From an uncultured Lachnospiraceae bacterium (GTDB lineage Bacteria > Bacillota > Clostridia > Lachnospirales > Lachnospiraceae): a stretch of 26,155 bases of DNA. Positions 16,219-23,676 of the stretch are shown piece by piece. The stretch lies in NCBI GenBank assembly GCA_910585905.1, contig CAJUID010000041.1, positions 1 through 26,155 of the forward strand. Reading direction: 5' to 3'. The notes below the pieces were generated by a model. That model saw nothing but the letters and a program-made list of their open reading frames with translations, made no database searches and had not been told where the DNA came from. Position numbers and translations under genes: made by a program. Numbering within the stretch: position 1 is the first letter of the stretch; the number at the start of each line of letters is the position of its first letter.

Positions 16219-17190
16219 TCACATAATTAAATCCACTAAAAGCATCTCCACACCAATCTGGTCAGAAAGCCTCCCCTGCTTAAACTTATACTCCGTATTC
16301 ACACAGAGAAACAGCATTTCTTTCAGCCGCTCCTTTGTATATCGCCTGCACTGTGCCTGATATTTCGCGACGGAGAAAGGTGGTATCCCTATTTTTTTAG
16401 CAATCTCCTGCTTTGAAGGACTGCCAGAAAACGTCTTAACCTGCAGCAATATATTAAAGTGCCTTGTCAGCAGATATAAAATAGACATCGGGCTCTCTTT
16501 TAACATCAACAAGTCATGATAAAACTGCATTACCTCCCTCTTATTCCCTGCAGCTGCAGCATCCAGCATCTTAAAAATCTGTCCCGTCACCTGAACACTG
16601 CATATAGCATCCACATCCTCCCTTGTAATCTCTTCCCGGCCATGTGTATAGGCAATTAATTTCTCCAACTCATTTTCTATATTATTTAAAGAACACTCCA
16701 CCTGTTCCAAAAAATAATCAGCAGTGCTCTCCCGAATCTTCCTTTCATTGTCCCTTAACTTTAACGCAATAAATTTTTTCGTATCCGCTGTGCTCATGGC
16801 AGTCATCTCAACAGCCAGGCCGTTTTTCTGTACATACTTATATAATTTATTTCTTTTATCTACCTCCTTTTCAACAAATACCAATATGGTAGTCTCCGGC
16901 ATCCCAGGCAGATATCCTGCAAAATCATTTGCCGATTTAAAAAGCTTTGACCCCTCCCATATTATAATCCGATAATCTTGAAAAAAAGGAAGTGTCTCTG
17001 CAATTTCCTGTACCTCTGATACACTTACACCACTGCCCTCAAAATAAGCATAATTCATCTCATCGCCGCCATCTAAAACCGCCTGCTTCAACTCCTCACG
17101 GTATTGACGGACCAGATAACTTTCTTCCCCATAAAGCAGGTACACCGAATGAAAACTTCTACTTTTAATATCTTCTTTTAACTGCTTCAT
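16219..17190 (-). CDS. holA: DNA polymerase III delta subunit
   Basis: A 323-residue subunit of the clamp loader that opens the beta sliding clamp. The N-terminus reads LKEDIKSRSFHSVYLLYGEE, typical of the family, and the rest shows the AAA-like core (TTILVFVEKEVDKR) and helical collar domain (MLKESPMSILYLLTRHFNIL). The frame is open to 17220, but ATG at 17190 fits the family start better and GGGGAA lies before it; the 17220 start would sit in an 8-bp hairpin (GCAGGGCA 17212-17219 / TGCCCTGC 17245-17252). Single-copy essential gene. Confidence 0.92.
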   Translation of the reverse strand: MKQLKEDIKSRSFHSVYLLYGEESYLVRQYREELKQAVLDGGDEMNYAYFEGSGVSVSEVQEIAETLPFFQDYRIIIWEGSKLFKSANDFAGYLPGMPETTILVFVEKEVDKRNKLYKYVQKNGLAVEMTAMSTADTKKFIALKLRDNERKIRESTADYFLEQVECSLNNIENELEKLIAYTHGREEITREDVDAICSVQVTGQIFKMLDAAAAGNKREVMQFYHDLLMLKESPMSILYLLTRHFNILLQVKTFSGSPSKQEIAKKIGIPPFSVAKYQAQCRRYTKERLKEMLFLCVNTEYKFKQGRLSDQIGVEMLLVDLIM

Positions 17191-17323
17191 ATATTTCCCC
17201 ATTCTCACAAAGCAGGGCATTTTCCTGCATTACTGCAAGAGCTCTGCCCTGCTCCTCTTAATCTATATCTATTACCTCGGCAATTCCATCTTACAACAGT
17301 TCACTTCCAAAGTAATATTACAA

Positions 17324-18670
17324 TCACGTCCCTGCCAGATTCTTTCCCTTATGAAGAACTGGATTTCGGTATGCGTTAATCAAAAGCGGAATAATCATAA
17401 TCACCCATGAAATAGGTTCTGACCAGATAATTGCCCAGTAACCCCAGTACGGAGTTAAGAAAACCGCTACTAAAAACTTACAAAGCAACTCCAAAAAACT
17501 AGAAATAATCGGCGTAACCGAATCTCCAATTCCCTGCATCGCATTTCGCAAAATACAAATTACGGCTGTTACAAAATAAAGTATTGTATCCATCTGCATA
17601 TAAAGTGATGCGGTATCAATAATCTGTTCCTGCTCTGTTGCTGTAATCAACTTTACGAGTCCTGGAACAACTGTATAAGACAGTAGCACAGTAAGCGCAC
17701 ACCACACCCAAGAGATTACTATTACCTCTTTTAATCCCTTACGGATTCTGTCTGCCCTGCCTGCGCCAAGATTCTGACCACAAAAGGTTGCCATAGCACC
17801 GCCAAATACTCCAAACGGCAGCATAAAAATTTCAGTAATTTTTCTTGCCGCAGTATGTGCTACAATATATGCCGCATCATTTAGAGAATTGATTGCCCTC
17901 TGCAGTACCACTGAACCAATATTAATCAGCGAATTCATAAATCCCATAGAAATACCAATGGTAAGCATCTCTTTCATTAATTCTCTATCTGGGCGTAAAT
18001 CCTCCCTACCAAAATGCAGCATACTATACCTTTTCTGCATATATATAAAACATCCTAAAAAAGAAAGTATCTGTGAAATTACTGTTGCAATCGCAGCACC
18101 TTCTACACCCATCTGAAACACACAGACAAACAAAAGATCCAAACCAATATTAACCCCTGTCGAAGCAATCAAAAACAAAAGCGGCGTCATTGAATCGCCA
18201 ACCGCCCGAAAAAGCCCAGCACATACGTTATAAAGCATTGCCCCAGTCATTCCCAATAGAATAATCCGGAAATACTGGTATGCCTGCTCTGTTAATTCCT
18301 CTGGTGTATGAAGTGCTTCCAGTATCGGCCGCAACCCCAAAACACTGATCACCGTAAAAAAAACAGATATCACAATTCCCATAGAAAATGCTGCAGCAGC
18401 AGATTTCCGTAATCCTTTTTCATCCTTTGCACCAAAATATCTGGCTGTGATAATTGCGAAACCATTTGTCATTCCCATCAGAAAACCAATGATCATATTA
18501 TTTAGGGAACTGGTAGATCCAACTGCCGCCAAAGCATTTTCTCCTAAAAAGCTTCCTACAATTCTAGTATCAACTAGACTATAAAATATCTGAAATATAT
18601 TTCCAACTGCAAGCGGAAATGCAAAGCCCAAAATCAGGCGCAATGTATTTCCTTTTGTCAAATCCTTCAC
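17324..18670 (-). CDS. MATE-family efflux transporter
   Basis: A 448-residue membrane protein with about 12 predicted helices in two related halves, as in MATE exporters that expel cationic drugs or metabolites using Na+ or H+. Typical motifs are LVDTRIVGSFLGENALAAVG and NGFAIITARYFGAKDEKGL in the first half and MLPFGVFGGAMATFCGQNLG in the second. The start codon is GTG at 18670. It begins about 52 bases after the lexA stop on the same strand and may share its transcript, which would place it under SOS read-through. The substrate is unknown. Confidence 0.92.
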   Translation of the reverse strand: MKDLTKGNTLRLILGFAFPLAVGNIFQIFYSLVDTRIVGSFLGENALAAVGSTSSLNNMIIGFLMGMTNGFAIITARYFGAKDEKGLRKSAAAAFSMGIVISVFFTVISVLGLRPILEALHTPEELTEQAYQYFRIILLGMTGAMLYNVCAGLFRAVGDSMTPLLFLIASTGVNIGLDLLFVCVFQMGVEGAAIATVISQILSFLGCFIYMQKRYSMLHFGREDLRPDRELMKEMLTIGISMGFMNSLINIGSVVLQRAINSLNDAAYIVAHTAARKITEIFMLPFGVFGGAMATFCGQNLGAGRADRIRKGLKEVIVISWVWCALTVLLSYTVVPGLVKLITATEQEQIIDTASLYMQMDTILYFVTAVICILRNAMQGIGDSVTPIISSFLELLCKFLVAVFLTPYWGYWAIIWSEPISWVIMIIPLLINAYRNPVLHKGKNLAGT

Positions 18671-18722
18671 AAATCCCTAACTCCAATCCAGATAAGCGCT
18701 GCACACAAACAGCACATACTAT

Positions 18723-19340
18723 TTAATGGTACGAGCGGAACAACCCGACTACTTTTCCAAGAACCTCAACCTCATCCACAATGATAGGATCCAGCGCATC
18801 ATTTTCTGGTTGTAGGCGATAATGTCCATTTTCTTTATAAAACGTTTTTACCGTTGCCAAATCCCCCACTAATGCGACTACGATCTCTCCATTAGAAGCA
18901 GTATTCTGCTCCTTGATCAAAATCTTATCCCCGTCATATATCCCAATATTTATCATGCTCTCCCCGCGCACCCTAAGCATAAAAGCATTGCCAGATGGCA
19001 TATCCTCAGGAAGGATTGGGAAATATCCCTCGATATTCTGCTCTGCAAAAATCGGCTCTCCAGCCGCAATCTGTCCAATGATCGGGACATTGATCACTTC
19101 CCTCCTAGATAAATTAAACTCATCATCTATAATTTCAATCGCCCTAGGCTTTGTCGGATCACGACGGATATAACCGTTTTTCTCCAATGTTTCTAAATGA
19201 GAATGCACCGATGAGGTCGATTTTAAATGTACCGCCTCACAAATCTCGCGCACAGCCGGCGGATAGCCTTTTGACAAAATCTCCGACTTAATAAAATCTA
19301 ATATCTCTTGTTGTTTTGCAGTAATTCTTCTTTTCTCCAT
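18723..19340 (-). CDS. lexA: LexA repressor
   Basis: SOS-response repressor of 205 residues. The N-terminal winged helix (about 1-65) is followed by the self-cleavage site Ala93-Gly94 in GQIAAGEPIFA and the Ser/Lys dyad: Ser128 in VRGESM and Lys165 in DLATVKTF. All are intact, so RecA-stimulated autocleavage is expected. A LexA-type operator overlaps its promoter, giving autorepression. It follows rsfS on the same strand but has its own promoter in the 169-base gap. Confidence 0.97.
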   Translation of the reverse strand: MEKRRITAKQQEILDFIKSEILSKGYPPAVREICEAVHLKSTSSVHSHLETLEKNGYIRRDPTKPRAIEIIDDEFNLSRREVINVPIIGQIAAGEPIFAEQNIEGYFPILPEDMPSGNAFMLRVRGESMINIGIYDGDKILIKEQNTASNGEIVVALVGDLATVKTFYKENGHYRLQPENDALDPIIVDEVEVLGKVVGLFRSYH

Positions 19341-19463
19341 AATCTCCTCATTTCTGCAATGGAAAGCTTATTCAGATTGCGGATATTACTCATATCATTA
19401 CTTAATCTATCTTGTGAATGCAGTTCTCCATTGCCTAATTCTCACCTCTTCTTAGTTAAAAAT

Positions 19464-19492
19464 AGAATACCACATTTCCTCTTGATTGTCAA
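19464..19492 (-). promoter_or_regulatory. lexA promoter
   Basis: On the minus strand consensus TTGACA (19492-19487), 17 bases, then TATTCT (19469-19464). The transcript would start near 19457, with a leader of about 115 bases. Confidence 0.75.
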
Positions 19493-19503
19493 ACAAATGT
19501 TCG
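19490..19503 (-). promoter_or_regulatory. LexA operator (SOS box)
   Basis: CGAACATTTGTTTG on the minus strand matches the Gram-positive LexA box CGAAC-N4-GTTCG at 9 of 10 fixed positions. It overlaps the -35 element of the lexA promoter by 3 bases, where bound LexA would exclude RNA polymerase. Confidence 0.75.
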
Positions 19504-19509
19504 GTACAT

Positions 19510-19863
19510 TTACACTAAGTCATCTGAGAGTATCTGCCTGCCATCACTCCAAAGACGCTCCAGGTCATAAAACAACCTGTCCTCCTTATCAAAAACATGG
19601 ACTATTACATCACCATAATCCAACAAAACCCAACTGCTGCTTTTATTTCCCTCTACCCGCTTAACTTCAAATCCTGCACCATGCATTTTCTCCTGAACAT
19701 GATCAACCATTGCCTGAACCTGAGATTGATTTGTCCCATTGGCAATAATAAAATAATCTGCCATAACGGAAATCTCAGAAATCTCAATAATCTTAATGTC
19801 CTCTCCCTTTTTCTCATCTAATGCCTGATAAGCAGTTTTCGCCATAATAATCTGTTCGCCCAT
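19510..19863 (-). CDS. rsfS: Ribosome silencing factor RsfS
   Basis: A 117-residue RsfS/Iojap (DUF143) protein. It binds uL14 on the large ribosomal subunit and blocks joining to the small subunit in starvation. Signature residues are IIEISEISVMADYFIIANG, near-contiguous QVQAMVDHV, and the C-terminal SSWVLLDYGDVIVHVF. The start is uncertain: ATG at 19863 and ATG at 19845 are both possible and neither has a good ribosome binding site, while a 16-bp perfect hairpin ends just before 19875. It follows yqeK, the common nadD-yqeK-rsfS order. Confidence 0.93.
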   Translation of the reverse strand: MGEQIIMAKTAYQALDEKKGEDIKIIEISEISVMADYFIIANGTNQSQVQAMVDHVQEKMHGAGFEVKRVEGNKSSSWVLLDYGDVIVHVFDKEDRLFYDLERLWSDGRQILSDDLV

Positions 19864-19945
19864 AATTTGCACCAAGCCCCAAGCGAAAATACCTGTATTT
19901 TCGCTTGGGGCGCAAACACAATAGATGAAAGATGTGTGTTTGCAT
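19814..19945 (-). CDS. Possible small ORF overlapping the rsfS start
   Basis: A 43-codon frame from ATG 19945 with a strong AAGGAAGG 5 bases before it. It begins MQTHIFHLLCLRPKRKYRYF, runs through two hairpins and overlaps the first ~50 bases of rsfS in another frame. rsfS itself lacks a clear ribosome binding site, so translation of this ORF might open the hairpin and couple to rsfS. It resembles no family I know and may be chance. Confidence 0.25.
   Translation of the reverse strand: MQTHIFHLLCLRPKRKYRYFRLGLGANYGRTDYYGENCLSGIR
19875..19945 (-). promoter_or_regulatory. Tandem hairpins in the rsfS leader
   Basis: GCCCCAAGCGAAAATA (19875-19890), a 4-base loop and TATTTTCGCTTGGGGC (19895-19910) form a perfect 16-bp stem. 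Next to it GCAAACACA (19912-19920) pairs with TGTGTTTGC (19935-19943). Neither is followed by a T run toward rsfS, so a translational or RNA-stability role is likelier than termination. Confidence 0.55.
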
Positions 19946-20014
19946 TATTCCTTCCTTCGTTTTTTCTTTCACCTTTTCAAACATGCCAGCTTTGCTGACA
20001 CACAACTTTTTGCA

Positions 20015-20617
20015 CTATGCGCCTTTTCTCCTCCTCCGCAGCTCCTTATAAAAATCATAAGCATCTTCGGTATAGGCATCAATTGTATCCCTGCGGCTCC
20101 CTGACGTGTCATCCAGATAAGACAAGGTATTTTCCAAAATCAAGAACATCGCCTCATCCAAATTACAAAATGCAGCCCTTCGTATCTCTTCCATTCCTGG
20201 GATTATTTTTCTCCCCGGCTCTATATAATCGGCGATAAAAACTATCTTTTCAAAATTACTCATACCGGGTTTTCCAGTTGTATGCCAACGGATAGCCGAT
20301 AAAATCTTGTCATCTTCTATACCATAGATATCCCTGGCATAGCAGGCCCCAAGTTTTGCGTGGAGCAGAGACGGCCTGAGTTTTTCCGTATCACTGCAAA
20401 CAATACGCCGCTTCTTACACTCTAAGAGCATCTCTTCATCTGTAAGATACTTTGCACAGTCATGCAGCATCCCGGCATATCCTGCTTTCTCAATATCCTC
20501 ACCAAAACACATCGCCATAGCCTGCGCTGTATAGCGCACTCCAACCGTATGGCTGTATCGTTTCTTCTTTAATACTTTTTTCAACTCTTCCTGTATCTCT
20601 TCCAATGATCTTTCCAT
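20015..20617 (-). CDS. yqeK: YqeK-type HD-domain Ap4A hydrolase
   Basis: A 200-residue metal-dependent HD phosphohydrolase; family members split symmetric diadenosine tetraphosphate (Ap4A) into two ADP. Metal-binding His/Asp residues are seen in YSHTVGVRYTA, MLHDCAKYL and SLLHAKLGACYA, with IRWHTTG further on. It starts 3 bases after nadD and is followed by rsfS, the usual cluster, so NAD synthesis, Ap4A control and ribosome silencing are co-expressed. AGATC-rich upstream sequence gives only a modest ribosome binding site; coupling to nadD is likely. Confidence 0.93.
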   Translation of the reverse strand: MERSLEEIQEELKKVLKKKRYSHTVGVRYTAQAMAMCFGEDIEKAGYAGMLHDCAKYLTDEEMLLECKKRRIVCSDTEKLRPSLLHAKLGACYARDIYGIEDDKILSAIRWHTTGKPGMSNFEKIVFIADYIEPGRKIIPGMEEIRRAAFCNLDEAMFLILENTLSYLDDTSGSRRDTIDAYTEDAYDFYKELRRRRKGA

Positions 20618-20620
20618 GTT

Positions 20621-21253
20621 CTACTCCAATTCCAATCTGTAACAATGGTGTTTCAGTATATAATCATAAACATTTTCTGGCAGATAACTGCTAACATCCT
20701 CACCAGCAGCGATTTTTTCCCGGATCATGCTAGAGCTGATTTTCATCTCCGGCATCTTAAGAACCTGCACATCCCCAGAGAATTTTTTAGAAAGGTAAGC
20801 CGCCTGGCGCACCATTTCCTCTTCACGGACACCGCCTCTGCTAACTGCCAGGATCACTGCATACCGCATCACTTTCTCCGGCTGATGCCAGCATTCAAAA
20901 TGAAACAGGGAATCACTACCCATAATAAAGAAAAACTGTTCCTTGGGATAATTCTTACAAAGCAATTCTAACGTTTTTGCGGTATACGTAATTTCTTCCC
21001 GCCTCAATTCAAAATCAGAAAAATAAAACTTCTCCTCACCAGAAACAGCCAGTTTAACCATCTCTGCACGATACTTTTCTGGAAGAATCTTTCTGTCCCT
21101 CTTATGCGGTGGATTCTTGGAAGGCATAAACAATATTTTGTCAAGCCCTTTTTGTCCCAATGCACAGCGCGCCATCTCTATATGCGCCAGATGAACCGGA
21201 TCAAATGTTCCGCCCATAATTCCTACTCTGCCCATATCACCTGCTTTTTCCAT
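20621..21253 (-). CDS. nadD: Nicotinate-nucleotide adenylyltransferase
   Basis: Makes nicotinic acid adenine dinucleotide from nicotinate mononucleotide and ATP, the penultimate step to NAD. The 210-residue protein has the nucleotidyltransferase loop VGIMGGTFDPVHLAHI near the N-terminus and the ATP-binding motif KISSSMIREKI near the C-terminus. The start may be ATG 21253, with AAGGAG only one base away, or ATG 21235, giving MGRVGIMGG as in most family members. It lies between yhbY (6 bases upstream) and yqeK (3 bases downstream) in one operon. Confidence 0.96.
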   Translation of the reverse strand: MEKAGDMGRVGIMGGTFDPVHLAHIEMARCALGQKGLDKILFMPSKNPPHKRDRKILPEKYRAEMVKLAVSGEEKFYFSDFELRREEITYTAKTLELLCKNYPKEQFFFIMGSDSLFHFECWHQPEKVMRYAVILAVSRGGVREEEMVRQAAYLSKKFSGDVQVLKMPEMKISSSMIREKIAAGEDVSSYLPENVYDYILKHHCYRLELE

Positions 21254-21259
21254 GCTCCT

Positions 21260-21619
21260 TTAATATCTACTCTGCCTTTTCCGGTCCCTAGCACCAAACT
21301 CCTGCTTTTTTCCCTCAACCTTCTGCTTTTCTATTCGTCTCCGCTTTTCTTCCTTTTCTGGATTCTTTTTATATAGTACAATCTTTTTACCAATTACCTG
21401 CACAATCTGGGAACCAGTGCGCTCTGACAGGATACCGGCAAGTTCTCCCGGATCATCCGCACAATTCTTTAAAACACTTACTTTTACTAATTCCCTTGCC
21501 TTTAACGCATCTCTAACCGCCTCTACGATTTGCGGCGTTAGACTGGATTTCCCTATCTGAAAAATACTGTCAAGCTTCATCGCCTGGGTCCTTAACTCTG
21601 CTCTTTCTTTACTTGTCAT
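21260..21619 (-). CDS. yhbY: YhbY-type RNA-binding protein (CRM domain)
   Basis: A 119-residue CRM-domain protein; relatives associate with pre-50S ribosomal subunits. The core reads LRTQAMKLDSIFQIGKSSLT, with the GKxGLT-type loop changed to GKSSLT, then DALKARELVKVSVL and GSQIVQVIGKKIVLY. A Lys/Arg-rich tail of about 25 residues extends beyond the usual ~95-residue family length and may add RNA affinity. It is followed by nadD and preceded by the FeoB-associated peptide gene, 8 bases away. Confidence 0.92.
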   Translation of the reverse strand: MTSKERAELRTQAMKLDSIFQIGKSSLTPQIVEAVRDALKARELVKVSVLKNCADDPGELAGILSERTGSQIVQVIGKKIVLYKKNPEKEEKRRRIEKQKVEGKKQEFGARDRKRQSRY

Positions 21620-21627
21620 AAGACTGA

Positions 21628-21789
21628 TTACTCCTTCTCCTTCGAAATCTCCTCCTTGCAGCTCATACTACAAGAAGTACAGGAACCGCTGCATCCATCC
21701 CCGCTGTTCTTGCGATACCCCATAAAAACCCCCGCCAGCGCCAGACAAAATGCAACCAATGCCAATACAATAAAATCTACAATACCCAT
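21628..21789 (-). CDS. FeoB-associated Cys-rich membrane peptide
   Basis: A 53-residue protein: one membrane helix (MGIVDFIVLALVAFCLALAG) followed by a short tail with five cysteines, CSGSCTSCSMSC. This matches the FeoB-associated family, small partners of the ferrous iron transporter thought to help iron passage. The frame is open to 21816, but ATG 21789 is preferred, since GAGGTGAT lies 5 bases before it. Unusually it is not beside feoAB (9 kb away) but heads the yhbY-nadD-yqeK-rsfS operon. Confidence 0.85.
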   Translation of the reverse strand: MGIVDFIVLALVAFCLALAGVFMGYRKNSGDGCSGSCTSCSMSCKEEISKEKE

Positions 21790-21832
21790 CAGTATCACCT
21801 CATGCCCTTTACACATGTTTAATTAGATTCTG

Positions 21833-21861
21833 ATTTTAACATGCTTTCCCGCTCAAGTCAA
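21833..21861 (-). promoter_or_regulatory. Promoter of the FeoB-associated-yhbY-nadD-yqeK-rsfS operon
   Basis: On the minus strand TTGACT (21861-21856), 17 bases, then TAAAAT (21838-21833). The transcript would start near 21826 with a leader of about 37 bases. Confidence 0.65.
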
Positions 21862-21883
21862 ATCCCCTGCTGCAAATGCATAA

Positions 21884-21936
21884 GGCAACAGCGTTTACTT
21901 TTTTATTGTGAGGATAAATAAGTAAATGTTGTTGCC
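21884..21936. terminator. Long hairpin between the ferredoxin gene and the next operon
   Basis: GGCAACAGCGTTTACTT (21884-21900) pairs with AAGTAAATGTTGTTGCC (21920-21936) over 17 positions, two of them G-U, around a 19-base loop. It lies 28 bases after the ferredoxin stop and before the next promoter, so it is probably the ferredoxin terminator, although no T run follows on either strand. Confidence 0.5.
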
Positions 21937-21963
21937 CGGTGCAAACGTTTTAGCATCCTTTTC

Positions 21964-22662
21964 CTAGTCTACTATTTTACCATTGGTAGAGATGGTAATA
22001 ACTCTCCATGGTACAAATTTGCCACTAGCCTGCAATGCTCTTTTCACAGCATGTTCCATCCCACCGCAGCATGGGACTTCCATACGGACTACTGTTACGC
22101 TTTTAATCTTGTTGTTTGCAAATATCGCAGTCAATTTATCGCTATAGTCACCCTCGTCTAGTTTTGGGCAGCCAATCAGTGTAATATGATTGTGGATAAA
22201 CTCATTGTGAAAATTCCCATAGGCATACGCTGTACAGTCTGCCGCAACCAAAATGTCAGCACCATCAAAATAAGGCGCACTTACAGGGACAAGCTTGATT
22301 TGTACAGGCCATTGTGATAATTGGCTTTTTGCTGGCGCTGAAGATGTCTGGAACTCAAAATTCTCCCGGTAAATTGATTTTGACTGCATTCCAGGGCAGC
22401 CGCAGGGATTCTGTGCCAAACGTTTCTTTTCTTTTGCCTCAAGAACTGCCGCCTCGTCATATGCTTGCGCTTCTCGATCTTCAAAAGCAATCGCATCTAC
22501 AGGACATACCGGCAGACAATCACCAAGCCCATCGCAATAATCTTCACGGAGAAGTTTTGCTTTGCCGTTTATTATTCCAATCGCACCTTCGTGACAAGCA
22601 GATGCACACGCCCCGCATCCATTACACTTTTCTCCATCAATCTTAATAATTTTTCTAAACAT
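21964..22662 (-). CDS. 4Fe-4S ferredoxin-like protein with extra C-terminal domain
   Basis: A 232-residue iron-sulfur protein. Two cluster motifs stand in the N-terminus: CNGCGACASACHEGA and CDGLGDCLPVCPVDA, so it should carry two 4Fe-4S centres (the second with a C-x4-C spacing variant). A CGCP pair follows near residue 93. The C-terminal ~110 residues include DILVAADCTAYAYG, LIGCPKL and VPCCGGMEHAVKRAL, with further cysteines that could bind metal or another cluster. It is divergent from a Crp/Fnr regulator, a pairing common in anaerobes for redox or nitrosative stress genes. AGGAG precedes the start by 9 bases. The exact reaction is unknown. Confidence 0.88.
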   Translation of the reverse strand: MFRKIIKIDGEKCNGCGACASACHEGAIGIINGKAKLLREDYCDGLGDCLPVCPVDAIAFEDREAQAYDEAAVLEAKEKKRLAQNPCGCPGMQSKSIYRENFEFQTSSAPAKSQLSQWPVQIKLVPVSAPYFDGADILVAADCTAYAYGNFHNEFIHNHITLIGCPKLDEGDYSDKLTAIFANNKIKSVTVVRMEVPCCGGMEHAVKRALQASGKFVPWRVITISTNGKIVD

Positions 22663-22729
22663 AATCCTACACTCCTCTTCTTAAATATATGAAAAATCAA
22701 ATTCTAAAACACATTGACTTTATGGCCTT

Positions 22730-22771
22730 ATTATACTATAGTAATCAAAACAATTCCGTTGTTTTTACAAC
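22730..22771 (-). promoter_or_regulatory. Ferredoxin promoter with Crp/Fnr-type operator at -41.5
   Basis: On the minus strand a consensus TATAAT (22735-22730) lacks a good -35 box. The perfect 14-base palindrome GTTGT-AAAA-ACAAC lies at 22771-22758, centred at 22764.5. With a start at 22723 that is exactly -41.5, the class II activator position of Crp/Fnr proteins. The divergent Crp/Fnr-type gene is the obvious candidate regulator. Confidence 0.65.
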
Positions 22772-22832
22772 AGAAAATGCTATGGTGTAAAGATTATGTA
22801 TTTCACACGTGGAATTTGTGTCTGCGCACACC

Positions 22833-22919
22833 TGACGCAAATCTCGTCAATGCGAATATCGTGATGCCAGGATAAAAGTAGATAGCAATATATGTTTACA
22901 TGCAGATTGTTCGCATGTA
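22833..22919 (+). promoter_or_regulatory. Dyads upstream of the Crp/Fnr-type gene
   Basis: Two inverted repeats: TGACG-N7-CGTCA (22833-22849) and TACATGC-N9-GCATGTA (22897-22903/22913-22919). The second lies about 30 bases before the start codon and could be an operator or leader hairpin. No convincing -35/-10 pair was found for this gene. Confidence 0.35.
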
Positions 22920-22949
22920 CAAAAAACGTGTGCAGAAATGAGGATTTTG

Positions 22950-23609
22950 ATGAAAAAATATCTTCCTGTTCTTAGAAATACAAAAATGTTTGCAGGTTTA
23001 AATGACGATGAAATTAACTCTATGCTCTCCTGCCTGGATGCAAAGCTATATCACTATCAAAAGGGTGCATTTGTTTTGAGGGAGGGCGAACATCTAAATA
23101 ATATCACCATCCTAGCCAAAGGCAGCCTCCATATTCAAAAAAATGACTATTGGGGAAACCGAAGTATATTAGATCAAATTGCCGTAGGAGAAATGTTTGG
23201 GGAAGCGTATATTGCACCAGAAAGCGGTGCGCTTCTAAATGACGTTGTCGCGATTGAAGATAGCACCGTTATATTCTTTAATGTCAAGCGAGTCATTACA
23301 ACTTGCTCCTCCGCCTGCCGCTTTCACGCTATGGTTGTGCAGAATCTGTTTTTTGCAATATCTGATAAAAATAGAAAACTCGTGCAAAAACTGGGACATA
23401 TTTCCAAACGCTCTACACGTGAGAAACTCATATCTTATTTATCTGAAGAAGCTAAACGGCAAAAAAGTGCAAATTTCGTCATACCGTTTAACCGCCAGCA
23501 ACTTGCCGACTATCTTTTTGTTGACCGAAGCGCAATGTCCAACGAACTATGTAAAATACGCGATGAAGGGCTTATTGAATTCAAGAAAAACTATTTTAAC
23601 CTATTATGA
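22950..23609 (+). CDS. Crp/Fnr-family transcriptional regulator
   Basis: A 219-residue regulator with an N-terminal cyclic-nucleotide-binding-type beta barrel (about 15-125; KGAFVLREGEHLNNITILAK) and a C-terminal Crp-type helix-turn-helix (FNRQQLADYLFVDRSAMSNE). It lacks the N-terminal cysteine set of oxygen-sensing FNR, and the cAMP-pocket residues of CRP are not evident, so the signal is unknown; heme- or nitric-oxide-responding relatives exist. ATG at 22950 is preferred to 22938, since GAGG lies 6 bases before it. It is divergent from the ferredoxin gene, whose promoter bears a fitting palindrome. Confidence 0.9.
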   Translation: MKKYLPVLRNTKMFAGLNDDEINSMLSCLDAKLYHYQKGAFVLREGEHLNNITILAKGSLHIQKNDYWGNRSILDQIAVGEMFGEAYIAPESGALLNDVVAIEDSTVIFFNVKRVITTCSSACRFHAMVVQNLFFAISDKNRKLVQKLGHISKRSTREKLISYLSEEAKRQKSANFVIPFNRQQLADYLFVDRSAMSNELCKIRDEGLIEFKKNYFNLL

Positions 23610-23621
23610 TACTTTGTAAAA

Positions 23622-23645
23622 GGAATGCCAAACGCATTCCCTTCT
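23622..23645. terminator. Bidirectional terminator after the Crp/Fnr-type gene
   Basis: GGAATGC (23622-23628), a 5-base loop and GCATTCC (23634-23640) form a perfect stem. CTTCTTTC follows on the plus strand and TTTTAC on the minus strand, fitting termination from both sides. Confidence 0.6.
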
Positions 23646-23676
23646 TTCGTAGCCTATTTCCTAACTATTTGATTAC

